From Paracoccaceae bacterium (GTDB lineage Bacteria; Pseudomonadota; Alphaproteobacteria; Rhodobacterales; Rhodobacteraceae): a stretch of DNA of 64,000 nucleotides. How positions within the stretch are numbered: the stretch's first letter is position 1; every line of letters begins with the position of its first letter. The position numbers and the translations under genes were made by a program. Shown here one piece after another: positions 50,995 to 61,983 of this stretch. The notes below the pieces were generated by a model that worked only from the letters and a program-made list of their open reading frames with translations, was not told where the DNA came from and searched no databases. The stretch is from contig JAGQRV010000018.1 in NCBI GenBank assembly GCA_020425125.1, positions 70,361-134,360 of the forward strand. The letters run 5' to 3'.

Positions 50995-53900
50995 ATGCCT
51001 TCCGACGCGACGCAGAAGCCCGATTACAAGAACACCCTGAATCTTCCCGAAACTGACTTCCCGATGCGCGCGGGCTTGCCCCAGCGCGAGCCCGCCTGGC
51101 TGGAACGCTGGGAGAAGATCGGGATCTACGACCGCCTGCGTACGGCCGCGCTGGCTGGCGACCGTCCGCCCTTCACGCTTCATGACGGCCCGCCCTACGC
51201 CAACGGGCATCTCCATATCGGCCATGCGCTGAACAAGGTGCTCAAGGACATGGTGGTGCGCTCTCAACAGATGATGGGCCGCGACGCACGCTATATCCCC
51301 GGCTGGGATTGCCACGGCCTGCCCATCGAATGGAAGATCGAGGAGGCCTACCGCGCCAAGGGACGCAACAAGGACGAGGTGCCCATCGTCGATTTCCGCC
51401 AGGAATGCCGCCGCTTCGCCGAAGACTGGATCGACGTCCAGCGCGCCGAGTTCAAGCGGCTCGGCGTGACGGGGAACTGGGACCATCCCTACAAGACGAT
51501 GGATTTCCATGCCGAACGGGTCATCGCCGAGGAATTCTTGAAGTTCCTGATGACTGGCACGCTTTATCAGGGGTCGAAGCCGGTAATGTGGTCGCCGGTC
51601 GAGAAGACCGCCCTGGCTGAAGCCGAGATCGAGTACCACGACCACCAGTCGCACACGATCTGGGTCGCCTTCCCGGTGCGTCGCGGCGGCAACGCCATCA
51701 TGCCGACCGACGATTTCGAGGAATTCGACGACGCCAACCAGGCGCTGCTGGCCGACCAGCTTCATGCCGCGCGGGTGGTGATCTGGACCACCACGCCCTG
51801 GACGATTCCGTCGAACAAGGCGATCGCATTCAACCCGACGATCTCGTACGGGCTCTACCAGGTCGACGCGACCCAGGACGAAAGCTGGACGACGCCGGGC
51901 GATCTTTATGTGCTCGCGGACACTCTGGCGGCCGAGACATTGGAGAAATCCCGCGTGACCAAGAGTACGCGGGTGCGGGACGTGACCCGACAGGAACTCG
52001 CCGGACTCACCTGCGCGCATCCCTTCGCCGGGATTGAAGGCGCGGAGGGGTTCTGGGACTACGATGTCCCGGTGATCGAAGGCGACCACGTCACCGAAGA
52101 AGCCGGCACCGGCTTCGTCCATACTGCCCCGAGCCATGGTGCGGACGACTACGATTGCTTCGCGCGGCGCGGCTGGCTCGACCGGATGACCTACAACGTG
52201 GGCGAGGAAAGCGAATTCCTCGACCATGTGCCGTTCTTTGCCGGATTGCGTGTCTTCGATCAGAAGGGCAAGGACGGCAAGGCGAACGCGGCAGTGATCG
52301 ACAAGCTGGTCGAGTCCCGCGGGCTGATCGCGCGGGGCCGGGTCAAGCATTCCTACCCGCATTCCTGGCGGTCGAAGGCGCCGGTCATCTTCCGCAACAC
52401 GCCGCAATGGTTTGCTGCGATCGACCGCGCCGTCGGCGACGGGCAGGATACCTATGGCACGACGATCCGCGAGCGGGCGCTGACATCGATCGACCAGCTC
52501 GTCACCTGGACGCCGCAGACGGGACGGAACCGCATCTTCTCCATGGTCGAGAACCGCCCGGACTGGGTGCTCTCGCGCCAGCGCGCCTGGGGCGTACCGC
52601 TGACCTGCTTCACCAGACGGGGCGCGAATCCGACCGATCCGGATTTCCTGCTGCGCGACCCGGCGGTCAATGCGCGCATCCTGGCTGCCTTCGAAGCTGA
52701 GGGTGCCGACACCTGGTATGCAGATGGCGCCAAGGAGCGGTTTCTCGGCAACGAGCACGATCCCGACGCCTTCGATCAGGTCTTCGATATCCTCGACGTG
52801 TGGTTCGATTCGGGGTCCACGCATGCCTTCGTGCTGCGCGACCGTGAGGACGGAACCGCGGACGGGCTGGCCGATCTCTATCTCGAAGGCACCGACCAGC
52901 ACCGCGGCTGGTTCCAGTCTTCGCTTCTGCAATCCTGCGGCACGCGCGGCCGCGCGCCCTATCGCGGCGTGCTGACACACGGCTTCACGCTCGACGAGAA
53001 GGGCATGAAGATGTCCAAGTCGCTGGGCAACACCGTCGCGCCCGAGGATGTCATCAAGCAGTACGGCGCCGACATCCTCAGGCTCTGGGTGGCACAGGCC
53101 GACTTCACCGCGGACCAGCGGATCGGCCCCGAAATCCTGAAGGGCACCGCCGACAGCTATCGCCGTCTGCGCAACACGCTGAGGTTCCTTCTCGGCTCGC
53201 TCGGCGCGTATTCCGATGCGATCCGGGTGGAGCGGGGCGACATGCCCGAGCTGGAGCGCTGGGTGCTGCACCGCCTGGCCGAACTGGATCAGAGAGTGCG
53301 CACCGGCTACGCCGCGTACGATTTCCAGGGTGTCTTCCGGGCGCTGTTCGATTTCTGTACCGTGGACCTGTCCTCCTTCTACTTCGATATCCGCAAGGAC
53401 GCGCTCTATTGCGACGGCGCGGACAGTCTGCGGCGGCGGGCGGCGCTGACGGTGCTGGACGCCCTTTTCCACCGGCTGACCACGTGGCTCGCGCCAGTTC
53501 TGGTCTTCACGTCCGAAGAGGTCTGGCTGGAGCGGTATCCGGGCGACGAGAGTTCGGTTCATCTGCAGGACATGCCGCTGACGCCCGCCGACTGGCTGGA
53601 CGAAGCGCTTGCGTCGCGGTGGGCGCAGATTCGCAGGGTCCGGCGTGTCGTCACCGCGGCCCTGGAGGTGCAGCGGCGCGACAAGGTGATCGGAGCGAGC
53701 CTAGAGGCCGCGCCTGTGGTGCATGTGGAAGCGTCCTCCGGTCCCAGTGGAGGCGGGGATCCCGGAAGTGTCGTCCAATGGTTGCGTGACTGCGATTTTG
53801 CCGACATCTGCATCACCAGCGACGTCAGCGTGACAGCCGATCCCGCTCCCAACGAAGCGTTCCGCCTGCCGGATGTGCCGGGGGTCGGGGTTGTCTTCGA

Positions 53901-54006
53901 GATGGCCGACGGCGAGAAATGCGAGCGCTGCTGGCGGATCCTTCCCGATGTGGGCACGCATCGCCACGACGGTGTCTGTGCGCGCTGCGACGAGGCACTC
54001 GGCTGA
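50995..54006 (+). CDS. ileS: Isoleucyl-tRNA synthetase
   Basis: A 1003-residue class Ia synthetase charging tRNA-Ile. HIGH is at residues 74-77 (ANGHLHIGHAL) and KMSKS at 672-676. The editing domain is between them. The C-terminal zinc-binding cysteines are at 976, 979, 995 and 998 (CERC..CARC). Length is slightly above the E. coli protein. It stands next to the acyl-CoA ligase and the acpS-lepB-rnc-era-recO run. Confidence 0.97.
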   Translation: MPSDATQKPDYKNTLNLPETDFPMRAGLPQREPAWLERWEKIGIYDRLRTAALAGDRPPFTLHDGPPYANGHLHIGHALNKVLKDMVVRSQQMMGRDARYIPGWDCHGLPIEWKIEEAYRAKGRNKDEVPIVDFRQECRRFAEDWIDVQRAEFKRLGVTGNWDHPYKTMDFHAERVIAEEFLKFLMTGTLYQGSKPVMWSPVEKTALAEAEIEYHDHQSHTIWVAFPVRRGGNAIMPTDDFEEFDDANQALLADQLHAARVVIWTTTPWTIPSNKAIAFNPTISYGLYQVDATQDESWTTPGDLYVLADTLAAETLEKSRVTKSTRVRDVTRQELAGLTCAHPFAGIEGAEGFWDYDVPVIEGDHVTEEAGTGFVHTAPSHGADDYDCFARRGWLDRMTYNVGEESEFLDHVPFFAGLRVFDQKGKDGKANAAVIDKLVESRGLIARGRVKHSYPHSWRSKAPVIFRNTPQWFAAIDRAVGDGQDTYGTTIRERALTSIDQLVTWTPQTGRNRIFSMVENRPDWVLSRQRAWGVPLTCFTRRGANPTDPDFLLRDPAVNARILAAFEAEGADTWYADGAKERFLGNEHDPDAFDQVFDILDVWFDSGSTHAFVLRDREDGTADGLADLYLEGTDQHRGWFQSSLLQSCGTRGRAPYRGVLTHGFTLDEKGMKMSKSLGNTVAPEDVIKQYGADILRLWVAQADFTADQRIGPEILKGTADSYRRLRNTLRFLLGSLGAYSDAIRVERGDMPELERWVLHRLAELDQRVRTGYAAYDFQGVFRALFDFCTVDLSSFYFDIRKDALYCDGADSLRRRAALTVLDALFHRLTTWLAPVLVFTSEEVWLERYPGDESSVHLQDMPLTPADWLDEALASRWAQIRRVRRVVTAALEVQRRDKVIGASLEAAPVVHVEASSGPSGGGDPGSVVQWLRDCDFADICITSDVSVTADPAPNEAFRLPDVPGVGVVFEMADGEKCERCWRILPDVGTHRHDGVCARCDEALG

Positions 54007-54072
54007 GGCCTCGGATCGCTGGGACGTTTGGCATAAGTCCGTGCATCGGTTGACGATTGTGCTACTCTCTGC

Positions 54073-54099
54073 GCCCAGGCGGCGACAGATCGCCTGGGC
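54073..54099 (+). promoter_or_regulatory. Perfect inverted repeat in the leader of the acyl-CoA ligase gene
   Basis: GCCCAGGCG and its exact complement CGCCTGGGC flank nine bases, 25 bases before the start codon at 54124. It could be an operator, a leader hairpin, or the end of a terminator for ileS without a T tract. Confidence 0.5.
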
Positions 54100-54123
54100 T
54101 AGGCCCGCCGGGGAGGATAGCGG

Positions 54124-55686
54124 ATGGTCATTCACGAGAGCCCGCATGCGCCAATTGCGCTGAGCGGGCTGACCGCGACGGAGCGGTTGTTTCAGGGCCT
54201 CGAAGCCCGCGGGGACGCAGACGTCCTGATCGAAGGACCGACCGGGCGGAGCGTGAGCGCGGCCGAACTCATTGATCAGATCCGCCGCCTTGCCGGCGGG
54301 CTGGAAGCGCGCGGCTACGGCGCGGGACGGACGGTCGCGGTGATGCTGCCGAACCAGCCCGAATTCGTCACCGTCTTTCACGCCGTCCTGTTTGCCGGGG
54401 GCACCATCACGACGGTGAACCCTGCCTATGGCGAACGCGAACTGGCCCATCAGCTGGCCGACAGCGGCGCAGAGTTGCTGATCACACTGCCGGAACTCCT
54501 GCATCGCGGACGGGCGGCTATGGCGGGAACCGCCGTGCGCGAGATTGCCGTGGTCGGCGCGGTCGCGGGGGAATTGTCGCTGGACGACCTCATGGGGGCG
54601 CTGCGGGCCGAACAGGCCCCGGTCGATGTGGATCAGCACGTGGCGGTCCTTCCGTATTCGTCGGGCACCACCGGCATGCCGAAGGGGGTGATGCTCACCC
54701 ACGCCAACCTCGTCGCGAACGTGGATCAATGCCTGGCCCTGGTCCGGGTGCGTCCCGGGGACTGGACCGTCGCATTCCTGCCCTTCTTCCACATCTACGG
54801 TCAGACGATCCTGATGAACCTGTTCCTGTCCGCAGGCGGTGGCATCGTCACGATGCCCCGCTTCGACCTGGTCCTGTTGCTGGAACTGGTTCAGAAATAC
54901 CGCCCGCGGCACCTGTTCTCTGTCCCGCCGGTGATCGTCGCGCTGGCCAAGCATCCGATTGTCGACGACTACGACCTGGGATCCATCGAGGTGGTCATGT
55001 CCGGAGCGGCGCCGCTGGGGCCCGCGACCGCCGAACTCGCGGCTGCGCGGCTCGGCGCCATGGTCGTTCAGGGATATGGCATGACCGAGATGAGCCCGGT
55101 CAGCCATCTTGTGCCGTTCGGGTCCCCGCGGCCGGGTGCGGTAGGACCCGCACTGCCCAATACCGTGTTCCGTATTGTCGATCCCGAGACCGGAGAAGAC
55201 AGGGCCGCGGGAGAAGAGGGTGAGCTTTGGGTGCGCGGGCCACAGGTGATGAAGGGCTATCACAACAATCCGGCAGCAACGGCGGCGACGTTGGCCCCCG
55301 GCGGATGGCTCAGGACCGGAGACCTGGCAGTCGTCGACGCGGACGGTCACGTCTGCGTGCGCGACCGCCTCAAGGAGCTGATCAAGGTGAAGGGGTTCCA
55401 GGTGGCGCCGGCCGAGCTCGAGGAAGTGCTTCTGGAGCATCCCGGCATTGCGGATGCCGCGGTGATCGGCGTGCCGGACGACGAAACGGGCGAGCGGCCC
55501 GAGGCGTTCGTGGTGGTCGCCAGCGGTGCCGGACTGACCGAGGCGGAGGCCATGGCTCATGTCGCCGAGCGGCTCGCCAGCTTCAAGCACCTCTCCAGAG
55601 TGACCTTCGTTGAAGCCGTGCCGAAATCGGCATCGGGCAAGATCCTGCGCCGGTTGCTGCGGGACCGGGTCGCCGAGCGCGCATGA
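54124..55686 (+). CDS. AMP-forming acyl-CoA ligase (4-coumarate-CoA ligase type)
   Basis: A 520-residue ANL-superfamily ligase, activating an acid as acyl-AMP then acyl-CoA. Core motifs: [44 protein letters not shown], and [18 protein letters not shown], with the catalytic lysine in [11 protein letters not shown]. The acid substrate cannot be told. It lies between ileS and acpS, a place pdxJ often takes in this order. CoA-ligase and AcpS proximity may be accidental. Confidence 0.85.
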   Translation: MVIHESPHAPIALSGLTATERLFQGLEARGDADVLIEGPTGRSVSAAELIDQIRRLAGGLEARGYGAGRTVAVMLPNQPEFVTVFHAVLFAGGTITTVNPAYGERELAHQLADSGAELLITLPELLHRGRAAMAGTAVREIAVVGAVAGELSLDDLMGALRAEQAPVDVDQHVAVLPYSSGTTGMPKGVMLTHANLVANVDQCLALVRVRPGDWTVAFLPFFHIYGQTILMNLFLSAGGGIVTMPRFDLVLLLELVQKYRPRHLFSVPPVIVALAKHPIVDDYDLGSIEVVMSGAAPLGPATAELAAARLGAMVVQGYGMTEMSPVSHLVPFGSPRPGAVGPALPNTVFRIVDPETGEDRAAGEEGELWVRGPQVMKGYHNNPAATAATLAPGGWLRTGDLAVVDADGHVCVRDRLKELIKVKGFQVAPAELEEVLLEHPGIADAAVIGVPDDETGERPEAFVVVASGAGLTEAEAMAHVAERLASFKHLSRVTFVEAVPKSASGKILRRLLRDRVAERA

Positions 55687-55702
55687 CCGGCCGGCACGCG
55701 GG

Positions 55703-56110
55703 ATGATCATCGGCATCGGGTCGGATCTTGCCAACATCGAGCGGATAGCGGGCACGCTCGACCGCTTTGGCGACCGCTTCCGGACCCGTGTCTTCACCGA
55801 CATCGAGCGGCGGAAATCCGAGTCCCGCGCCGATTTCGCGGGCACCTACGCCAAACGCTGGGCTGCGAAGGAGGCCTGTTCGAAGGCGCTTGGGACCGGG
55901 CTGAGGATGGGCATCCGCTGGAAGGACATGGGCGTGGTGAACCTGCCGACCGGTCAGCCGACGATGCAGCTGACCGGCTGGGCGGCCGAGCGGCTGGCCG
56001 AGCTGACGCCGCCGGGCCATGCGGCCTTCGTCCATGTCACGCTGACCGACGACCATCCCTGGGCGCAGGCCTTCGTGGTGATCGAGGCGCGGCCGCTGCC
56101 TCCGGCGTGA
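55703..56110 (+). CDS. acpS: Holo-[acyl-carrier-protein] synthase
   Basis: A 135-residue AcpS, which transfers 4'-phosphopantetheine from CoA to acyl carrier protein. The catalytic set is present: D8 in [13 protein letters not shown] and E57 with K61 in [16 protein letters not shown]. It is followed by lepB, rnc, era and recO, the usual order. Confidence 0.95.
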   Translation: MIIGIGSDLANIERIAGTLDRFGDRFRTRVFTDIERRKSESRADFAGTYAKRWAAKEACSKALGTGLRMGIRWKDMGVVNLPTGQPTMQLTGWAAERLAELTPPGHAAFVHVTLTDDHPWAQAFVVIEARPLPPA

Positions 56111-56273
56111 CGCAAGGCGCCTGCGTTTGCCTCCCGATCGCGCTGTCCGGGCTGGCGGTGCGATGGATGCCGCGACCCCGCGTGACCCGGGTCCGCTTGT
56201 CCGGGGGTCTCGCTTGACTCCCATGCCCCGGACCCGCATGAAGCGGCGCGAGTAACGAGGCAGGATCCCGAAC

Positions 56274-57062
56274 ATGGCAGTCAAGGCCGAGAAGGATGGC
56301 GGTATCATCGAGAGCGTCAAGACGATCGTCTGGGCGCTGCTGATCGCCGGGGTGTTCCGCACACTCTTCTTCCAGCCGTTCTGGATCCCCTCGGGCTCGA
56401 TGAAGGACACGCTGCTGATCGGCGATTTCCTGTTCGTCAACAAGATGGCCTATGGCTATTCCAAGTATTCCTGTCCGTTCTCGATGTGCGTCTTCATTCC
56501 CGGACGGATCTTCGCGAGCCAGCCCAAGCGCGGGGACATCGTCGTCTTCAAGCATCCGGTCAGCGGCGAGGACTTCATCAAGCGGCTGATCGGCCTGCCC
56601 GGCGACCGGATTCAGGTCAAGGACGGCGAACTCTACATCAATGGTGAACTGGCCCCGCAGGAGCCGGACGGAGAATTCATCGAGACCTACGAACCTCAGG
56701 GGCCGGCCGGGTCGCTGCCGATCTGTCAGAACGCCCCGGTGGGCATCGGCGGGGAATGCATCAAGTCGCGCTTTACCGAGACCCTGCCGAACGGCGTCAA
56801 GCACGACGTCCTCAACGCGCGCGACGGGGCACTGGATAACACGCCGGTCTACACCGTCCCGGAAGGCGAGTTCTTCTTCATGGGGGACAATCGCGACAAC
56901 TCCAACGACAGCCGCGTGCCGCAAGCCGCCCGGGGCGTGGGCTATGTGCCTTTCCAGAACCTGATCGGCCGCGCCGATCGCGTGATGTTCTCGTCCGCCG
57001 GACGTTCGATCTTCTATTTCTGGACCTGGCGCAGCGACCGCTTCTTCAAGGCGCTCGACTGA
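56274..57062 (+). CDS. lepB: Signal peptidase I
   Basis: A 262-residue S26A peptidase that removes signal peptides of exported proteins. One N-terminal helix ([16 protein letters not shown]), the nucleophile Ser42 in [11 protein letters not shown], and general base Lys103 in [13 protein letters not shown] are seen. The box [11 protein letters not shown] near residue 205 is also present. It overlaps nothing and precedes rnc by two bases. Confidence 0.96.
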   Translation: MAVKAEKDGGIIESVKTIVWALLIAGVFRTLFFQPFWIPSGSMKDTLLIGDFLFVNKMAYGYSKYSCPFSMCVFIPGRIFASQPKRGDIVVFKHPVSGEDFIKRLIGLPGDRIQVKDGELYINGELAPQEPDGEFIETYEPQGPAGSLPICQNAPVGIGGECIKSRFTETLPNGVKHDVLNARDGALDNTPVYTVPEGEFFFMGDNRDNSNDSRVPQAARGVGYVPFQNLIGRADRVMFSSAGRSIFYFWTWRSDRFFKALD

Positions 57063-57064
57063 TC

Positions 57065-57754
57065 TTGGGGCTCTCGGTCGAACAGCAGGCATTCTGCGGA
57101 CGGCTCGGGCACGAATTCGGGCGCCCCGAACTTCTGCGGTCCGCGCTGACCCATCCGTCGATGTCGTCGACGGTGCGCGCGGACAACCAGCGCCTTGAAT
57201 TTCTGGGCGACCGGGTGCTCGGGCTGGTGATGGCCGAAGCGGTGATGGCCGAGGACCTGGAGGCGCCCGAAGGCAGCCTCGCGCCGCGCTTCAACGCCCT
57301 GGTGCGCCGCGAGACGCTGGCGGAGGTTGCCCGTGCGCTCGACCTGGGATCCGCGCTTCGGCTCGGGCGGTCGGAAATGATCGCTGGTGGCCGGAAGCGT
57401 GACGCGGCGCTGGCCGACGCGATGGAAGCGGTGATCGCCGCGATCTATCTGGATGCCGGGCTCGACGCGGCGCGGGCGGTGGTGCTGCGCCACTGGGGGC
57501 GCCGCGTGGCCGTCGCCGAGACCTTGGCGCGCGATGCCAAGACGGCGCTGCAGGAATGGGCGCAGGCCCGCCGTCAGACGCCGCCGAGCTATGACGAGAT
57601 CGCCCGCGCCGGCCCGGATCACGCACCGGTCTTCACCATCCGCGCCCGACTGCAGAGCGGTGAAGAGGCCTCGGCGACCGCGGGGACCAAGCGCGCTGCC
57701 GAGCAGGCCGCGGCGCAGGCTCTGCTTGGCCAGATCGAGACGGACACGGAATGA
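57065..57754 (+). CDS. rnc: Ribonuclease III
   Basis: A 229-residue RNase III that cuts double-stranded RNA in rRNA precursors and other transcripts. The signature [18 protein letters not shown] (residues 41-58) contains the catalytic acidic residues. A C-terminal dsRBD ([20 protein letters not shown]) follows. It starts with TTG, two bases after the lepB stop, and its stop overlaps era (ATGA). Confidence 0.95.
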   Translation: MGLSVEQQAFCGRLGHEFGRPELLRSALTHPSMSSTVRADNQRLEFLGDRVLGLVMAEAVMAEDLEAPEGSLAPRFNALVRRETLAEVARALDLGSALRLGRSEMIAGGRKRDAALADAMEAVIAAIYLDAGLDAARAVVLRHWGRRVAVAETLARDAKTALQEWAQARRQTPPSYDEIARAGPDHAPVFTIRARLQSGEEASATAGTKRAAEQAAAQALLGQIETDTE

Positions 57755-58689
57755 GCGACGTCGAGACATCCCCGCCTGCCGGACCGACCCGCGCGGGCTT
57801 CGTCGCGCTGATCGGCGAGCCCAATGCCGGCAAGTCCACGCTCCTGAACCGGATGGTCGGGGCAAAGGTCTCGATCGTGACCCACAAGGTGCAGACGACG
57901 CGCGCGCGCATTCGGGGCGTGGCGATGGAGGGCGCGGCGCAGATCGTCTTCGTCGACACGCCGGGCCTGTTCCGGCCCCGCCGGCGGCTCGACCGGGCGA
58001 TGGTGGCCGCGGCCTGGGGCGGGGCGGCGGATGCCGATATCGTCGTCCTGCTGATCGAGGCGCATCGCGGGCTGACCGAGGGCGTGGAATCGATCCTCGC
58101 GGCGCTTACGGAGCGGACCGAGGGGCGCAGTATCGCGCTGGCGATCAACAAGATCGACCGCGTCGAGGCGCCCGCGCTTCTCGCGCTCGCACAGGAGATG
58201 AACACGCGCTACCCGTTCGCGCGAACCTTCATGATTTCGGCCGAGCGCGGGCACGGCGTCGAAGATTTGCGCCGCTGGCTGGCCGCCGAACTGCCCGAGG
58301 GGCCGTGGCTCTATCCCGAGGATCAGATCGCCGACCTGCCGGTGCGGATGATCGCCGCCGAGATCACCCGCGAGAAGCTGACGCTCAGGCTGCACCAGGA
58401 GCTTCCCTATCAGCTCACCGTCGAAACGGAACACTGGCAGGAGCGCAAGGACGGCTCGGCCCGGATCGATCAGGTGATCTACGTCATCCGGGACGGCCAC
58501 AAGGGGATCGTCATCGGTCACAAGGGCGAGACGCTGAAGGCCGTCGGGCAGGCGTCGCGGGCCGAGATCGAAGCATTCCTGGGCCGCAAGGTGCACCTAT
58601 TCCTCAATGTGAAGGTGCGGCCCAACTGGCTGGAAGAGGCCGAGCGCTACAACGAGATCGGCCTTGATTTCCGCGACGGGGACCAATGA
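57751..58689 (+). CDS. era: GTPase Era
   Basis: A 312-residue Ras-like GTPase that helps mature the 30S subunit by binding the 3' end of 16S rRNA. G1 is GEPNAGKST (residues 22-30), then VDTPGLFRP and [10 protein letters not shown]. The C-terminal KH domain has [19 protein letters not shown]. It starts in the rnc stop and its stop overlaps the DUF1491 gene, so the run is one operon. Confidence 0.96.
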   Translation: MSDVETSPPAGPTRAGFVALIGEPNAGKSTLLNRMVGAKVSIVTHKVQTTRARIRGVAMEGAAQIVFVDTPGLFRPRRRLDRAMVAAAWGGAADADIVVLLIEAHRGLTEGVESILAALTERTEGRSIALAINKIDRVEAPALLALAQEMNTRYPFARTFMISAERGHGVEDLRRWLAAELPEGPWLYPEDQIADLPVRMIAAEITREKLTLRLHQELPYQLTVETEHWQERKDGSARIDQVIYVIRDGHKGIVIGHKGETLKAVGQASRAEIEAFLGRKVHLFLNVKVRPNWLEEAERYNEIGLDFRDGDQ

Positions 58690-59018
58690 GCCGGCTTCGG
58701 GCCGATATCTGGATCCAGGCCTATTTGCGGCGGCTCGAACTGAACCTGATCCCCGCCTATGTCCTGGCGAAGGGGGATCCGACCGCCGGAACCGTGATCG
58801 TGAAAACCGCACGCCTTGACGGCACCGCACGGGCGCGAGAACGGAGCTTCGACCCGATGACCGGCGCGCGCGTCTGGGTGATCCTGAGCGACGGGCCGGA
58901 GACGGAGGTCGACGCGGTGCTCGCTCGCCAGCGGCGGATCGATCCGGATCTGTGGATCATCGAAGTGGAAAACCGGGACGGGCGCGACCTTCTCGACGAG
59001 CCGGGGCTTGCCGACTGA
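58686..59018 (+). CDS. DUF1491 family protein
   Basis: A 110-residue protein, [20 protein letters not shown] at the start, followed by the DUF1491 pattern [19 protein letters not shown]. Function is unknown. Its ATG overlaps the era stop by four bases. It lies between era and recO, a position I recall as common in Rhodobacterales. Confidence 0.85.
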   Translation: MSRLRADIWIQAYLRRLELNLIPAYVLAKGDPTAGTVIVKTARLDGTARARERSFDPMTGARVWVILSDGPETEVDAVLARQRRIDPDLWIIEVENRDGRDLLDEPGLAD

Positions 59019-59064
59019 TCCGGGCCACTGGCGGGCGGGCACGCCATCGCCTAGGCTGCCGATC

Positions 59065-59802
59065 ATGGAATGGCGCGACGAGGCGGTGCTGCTCGCAGTG
59101 CGCAAGCATGGTGAATCCGCCGCGATCATCGAGGTCTTTACCCCTGGCCGGGGACGGCATGCGGGCGTCGTGCGCGGCGGTGCCGGGAGGCGGCTGGTGC
59201 CAGTCCTGCAGCCCGGCGCGCAACTTGATGTGACCTGGCGCGCACGGATCGAAGACCATATCGGTGCCTTCAGCGTGGAGCCGGTGCGCAGCCGTCTTGG
59301 TGTACTGATGTCGGACCGGCTGGGTCTGTCGGGGCTGGACGCGGTCGTCACGCTGCTGGCCTATGCGCTGCCCGAACGCATGCCCTATCCGGATCTGTAC
59401 CTGCGCACGCTTCAGCTTCTCGACCTGATCGCCGCGACGCCGGCCTGGCCTCTGGCCTATCTGAAATGGGAACTTGCGCTCCTTGAGGCGACGGGCTTCG
59501 GGCTCGACCTGACCCGCTGCGCCGTGACCGGTGCGTGCGAAGGTCTTGCCTATGTCTCGCCCCGGACGGGGCGGGTGGTTTCGGCGCAAGGAGCGGGGGA
59601 TCTTGCCCCGCGGCTCCTGCCTCTGCCGCCTTGCCTCATGGGGCAGGGAGATGCGCCGAACGACGAGATCGCGCTGGCGATGTCCACAACAGGATATTTC
59701 CTGGAACGGCACCTGGTGCCGCAGCATCCGGCTCAGCCGTTCCCGCCGGCGCGGGCACGCCTCGCCGCCTTGCTGGCGCGTCCGCAATTGCGATCCGCCT
59801 GA
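59065..59802 (+). CDS. recO: DNA repair protein RecO
   Basis: A 245-residue RecO, the mediator that loads RecA onto SSB-coated single strands. An OB-fold N-terminal domain ([24 protein letters not shown]) precedes a helical part, and the single cysteine pair [10 protein letters not shown] is a degenerate form of the zinc-binding site. The ATG at 59065 is set by homology. It closes the lepB-rnc-era-recO run. Confidence 0.94.
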   Translation: MEWRDEAVLLAVRKHGESAAIIEVFTPGRGRHAGVVRGGAGRRLVPVLQPGAQLDVTWRARIEDHIGAFSVEPVRSRLGVLMSDRLGLSGLDAVVTLLAYALPERMPYPDLYLRTLQLLDLIAATPAWPLAYLKWELALLEATGFGLDLTRCAVTGACEGLAYVSPRTGRVVSAQGAGDLAPRLLPLPPCLMGQGDAPNDEIALAMSTTGYFLERHLVPQHPAQPFPPARARLAALLARPQLRSA

Positions 59803-59919
59803 CGGAACGGCGCCTCCGGCTACCGGCACGTCTGGAAAGCTGTGCTATGACGGAAGCGAATCGCGCATTAGCGGCCCGGCGGCGGCCGGCCGGAACCCAT
59901 CGACCGAAGGAAGAGGCCC

Positions 59920-60456
59920 ATGACGACCGAAACCCAGAACACGTCCCGCACGATGATCGTCGAAGGCGCGATTTCACTGATCCTTCTGGCGCTGGCGTTC
60001 CTAGCCATCGCAGCATCCGATATCTCGGCCGGCAATTCGCACAATTACTGGGTCGGCCTTGTCGTGATCTACGGGATTGCGAGTTTCATCTTCGATCGTC
60101 TCCATACCGGCCACAAGTGGACCGACTGGCGGTCGATGGTGACCATCGTCATCCACTGGGCGGGCGTTCTGGCAACGATCCAGCTTGTGCACATGTTCGT
60201 CGCCGCGGGCCGCATCGACAACGCGAATATCGGTCTTGCGGACGGGTTGCTGCTGGCTTTGGGCACGTTCACGTCGGGTGCCGCCGGAAACTGGCGGATG
60301 ATCGTGATCGGCATTGCCCTTGGTCTGGCGACCGCTGTCGTCGCCATGGTCGAGCAGTATCTCTGGGTTCTGCTGGGCGTTGCGGTGGTGACGGTTCTGA
60401 TCGTCATTCTCGGCAGCCGGTTCCGCGCCAACAGGCGAGCCGGCATGGATGCCTGA
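59920..60456 (+). CDS. Membrane protein of five helices, unknown function
   Basis: A 178-residue protein with about five hydrophobic helices and almost no loops. It begins MTTETQNTSRTMIVEGAI, with AGGAAGAGGCCC before the ATG. No family is evident. Its 3' end overlaps the AI-2E family gene by eight bases, so the two are co-transcribed. Confidence 0.72.
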   Translation: MTTETQNTSRTMIVEGAISLILLALAFLAIAASDISAGNSHNYWVGLVVIYGIASFIFDRLHTGHKWTDWRSMVTIVIHWAGVLATIQLVHMFVAAGRIDNANIGLADGLLLALGTFTSGAAGNWRMIVIGIALGLATAVVAMVEQYLWVLLGVAVVTVLIVILGSRFRANRRAGMDA

Positions 60457-61567
60457 CCCGGAACCGCCAGAGCCGGCAGAGCGGCCCGCGGCGGGATTGT
60501 CGGTGCCGCGGAACCACGGGGAACGTGCAATTGACGTCGCCGTCCGTCTGGCGGTTCTGGCGGGCTTCCTGGGTTTGGTTATCGCGCTGATCCGGCCATA
60601 TTTCGGGCTTCTCGTCTGGTCCGCGATCCTGACCGTCGCGCTTTATCCCCTGTTTGCCTGGCTCCGGGACCGACTGGGCGGTCGCAGCCACCTCGCCGCC
60701 ATACTGGTCACGCTGCTGGCGCTCGTCGTGGTTTTCGGACCCGCCGCGCTTCTGGTCTCCAGCGTCGTCGTGTCGCTCGAAGGACTGGCCGCTGCGGTCC
60801 ATGACGGGACGCTCGCACTGCCGCCCCTTCCCGCCGCAATCGAAAACCTGCCCCTTGTCGGCGCGACTCTGAAGAGCCTCTGGACCAATGGCATGGCCGG
60901 CGCCGAAGCGCTGCTGAGGGCCCACGGCGATGCGCTGGTCGGTCCGGGGAAGACCGTCCTGCAGATCATCGCCGGACTAGCCGGAAGCGTCGCCGTCTTC
61001 GCGGTGGCGGTCGTCGTGGCGGGCTTCCTGTTCGTTCCCGGACCGCGGATTGTCGCCGTTGTCCGCGAGGCGGCGCACAAAATTGCCGGTCCGCGCGGCG
61101 ACCGGTTCATTGCGCTCGGGGGGGCCACGGTGCGCAGCGTTGCGCGCGGGATCATCGGCATCGCGATGCTTCAGTCCTTGCTGATGGGATCGGCGATGAT
61201 CGTGGCCGACATTCCCCATGCCGGTCTGTTGACGCTCGCAGTCCTGATCGTGTCACTGGCGCAGATTGCGGCGGCCTTCGTCGCGGTTCCCGTGACGATC
61301 TGGGTCTGGTTTGCCCATGGCAGCGTGTTCGCGATCGTCTTCAGCCTCGTCTTCCTGCCCCTCGGGGTCATGGAGATCCCGCTCAAGCCGCTTGCAATGG
61401 GCCAAGGGCTCGACACGCCGATGATCGTGATCGTGGCGGGGGTTGCTGGAGGGATGGTCGCGTTCGGTCTTCCGGGCCTGTTCCTCGGGCCCCTGGTCCT
61501 GTCCCTTGCCTGGGAAATGCTTGCCTATTGGCTGGCGGAGACGGGGGCGGGGCGGGGGGCGGAGTAG
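60449..61567 (+). CDS. AI-2E family transporter
   Basis: A 372-residue inner-membrane protein of the AI-2E (PerM) family with about eight helices. LVWSAILTVALYPLFAWLRDRLGGR near the N terminus and LFLGPLVLSLAWEML at the C terminus fit the family. Members export or transport various solutes; the autoinducer name reflects one case only. Start and stop fit, the stop is TAG. Confidence 0.87.
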   Translation: MPDPEPPEPAERPAAGLSVPRNHGERAIDVAVRLAVLAGFLGLVIALIRPYFGLLVWSAILTVALYPLFAWLRDRLGGRSHLAAILVTLLALVVVFGPAALLVSSVVVSLEGLAAAVHDGTLALPPLPAAIENLPLVGATLKSLWTNGMAGAEALLRAHGDALVGPGKTVLQIIAGLAGSVAVFAVAVVVAGFLFVPGPRIVAVVREAAHKIAGPRGDRFIALGGATVRSVARGIIGIAMLQSLLMGSAMIVADIPHAGLLTLAVLIVSLAQIAAAFVAVPVTIWVWFAHGSVFAIVFSLVFLPLGVMEIPLKPLAMGQGLDTPMIVIVAGVAGGMVAFGLPGLFLGPLVLSLAWEMLAYWLAETGAGRGAE

Positions 61568-61574
61568 GGGCGGG

Positions 61575-61772
61575 TCAGCGGTAGAGGCCGGCGTTGGCGG
61601 CGCGCTTCTCGTCGCGTTCGGTGATCAGGCGCTTCAGGGTGTGTTCGAAATTCTCGGCCTCGGCGGGGACGTGCTCGTGATCCTCGGGGCTGGGGGCCGC
61701 AGCGGATTTTGCCTTGTCCTTCAATGACTTTTCGTCCGACTTGGCGGACTTCTTTTCGCTTTTCTTCGCCAT
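61575..61772 (-). CDS. Small lysine-rich protein
   Basis: A 65-residue protein whose first 30 residues are mostly Lys, Ser, Asp and Ala (disordered), followed by an amphipathic acidic-basic helix (AENFEHTLKRLITERDEKRAA). It may bind nucleic acid or another protein, but this is speculation. AGGGAGAGGC before the ATG and the codon use support a real gene. It is divergent from the BrnA-like gene by 211 bases and convergent with the AI-2E gene. Confidence 0.6.
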   Translation of the reverse strand: MAKKSEKKSAKSDEKSLKDKAKSAAAPSPEDHEHVPAEAENFEHTLKRLITERDEKRAANAGLYR

Positions 61773-61983
61773 TTCAGCCTCTCCCTGACCGATGTTGCGA
61801 CTCAGTCTAGCGCAGGCTTCGGGCGGTGTGAACGGGGTTCGCACGGGGGAAACGGGGCGTCGGACATGCATCGGACTTTCATCGGACTTCTGTCGGACCG
61901 GCCGCACGGTGGCCAAGGGGGCGGTTAACCCTTCGGCAGGCAGGCTTTGCGCCCAGGATGCCCCGAAGCCGAGAGAGACGCCG

